A DNA stretch of 64,000 nt from Toxorhynchites rutilus septentrionalis (Eukaryota > Arthropoda > Insecta > Diptera > Culicidae), in the NCBI RefSeq assembly GCF_029784135.1, contig NC_073745.1, positions 45,119,521 through 45,183,520 on the forward strand, in the 5' to 3' direction. Shown piece by piece: positions 63,822 to 64,000 of this stretch; the stretch's first letter is position 1, and every line of letters starts with the position of its first letter. The translations under genes were made by a program, and so were the position numbers. The notes beneath the pieces are model-generated. The model did no database searches. It was not told where the DNA came from and saw nothing but the letters and a program-made list of their open reading frames with translations.

Positions 63822-64000
63822 TGGGACACATTCGGACAAAAAGGAAATTTTCAAAAATTCGAATAAACCATTCATAATCGCATCAACGCACCCATCTAAC
63901 ACGCTCATATGATACATCGATGTCCAAATGACAACCAGGACGAATTCAGGATGTTTTTTAAGTTTACAAAAAATATTAAAAATCAAGGAAAAAAAGTGTT
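63822..64000. other. Second TIR-like motif, window end
   Basis: ATGGGACACATTCGGACA at 63821 repeats the left end of the pogo-like element in the same orientation, so a related copy may begin here and run past the window. Confidence 0.35.

Overview
The window looks like nuclear DNA of an insect, most likely a culicine-type mosquito with a large, transposon-rich genome. The reasons are two DD37E Tc1/mariner relatives of the mosquito ITmD37E group, an LOA/I-type LINE and a Jockey/CR1-type LINE, tRNA-derived SINE material, and one conserved insect gene with a 25 kb intron. The species cannot be named from sequence alone.

Only one host gene is well supported. It is on the plus strand and enters and leaves the window incomplete. 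Four exons (24808-25086, 50468-50653, 51129-51802, 51899-52067) join in frame to 436 codons of a dopamine beta-hydroxylase/PHM-type monooxygenase of the MOXD1-homolog class (insect olf413-like is my best guess). The cysteine scaffold is kept, but three of the six expected copper ligands are replaced (His to Asn, His to Arg, Met to Thr), so it is probably not a working copper hydroxylase. The upstream DOMON-type exons and the 3' end were not found and probably lie outside. The introns are 25,381, 475 and 96 bp, followed by one longer than 11.9 kb. Everything else is upstream flank or intron.

Region 1-24807 holds a DD37E transposon with TA target duplication (1665-2965), a 2.56 kb palindromic element (9329-11890), a long AT array, and several copies of one element family at 3335, 5490, 18147 and 20731. 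That family has the layout of non-autonomous Helentrons (HINE/DINE-1-like): a 15 bp subterminal inverted repeat, a 3' hairpin followed in the best copy by CTAG, insertion in T-runs, and a tandem-repeat core. Four copies carry a perfectly spaced TATA-Inr promoter, and two carry a possible histone H2A trace.

The large intron 25087-50467 holds a hAT-like element with 8 bp target duplication (27713-29392), two related foldback elements (30428-32842 and 42190-44934, the second split by another HINE-like copy), two identical 230 bp segments, a mariner inserted in a (TA)n array (40501-41707), a SINE with target duplication (45114-45387) and a 5'-truncated LINE (47745-49180).

The last intron starts with about 1.3 kb of a pure 8-bp satellite (52207-53515), then has AT-rich unique sequence, a foldback MITE (57865-58512), an LOA/I-like LINE with a broken RNase H domain (59210-61688) and a pogo/Tigger-like remnant (62782-63818). 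No CRISPR array, operon, rRNA or functional tRNA gene was seen.
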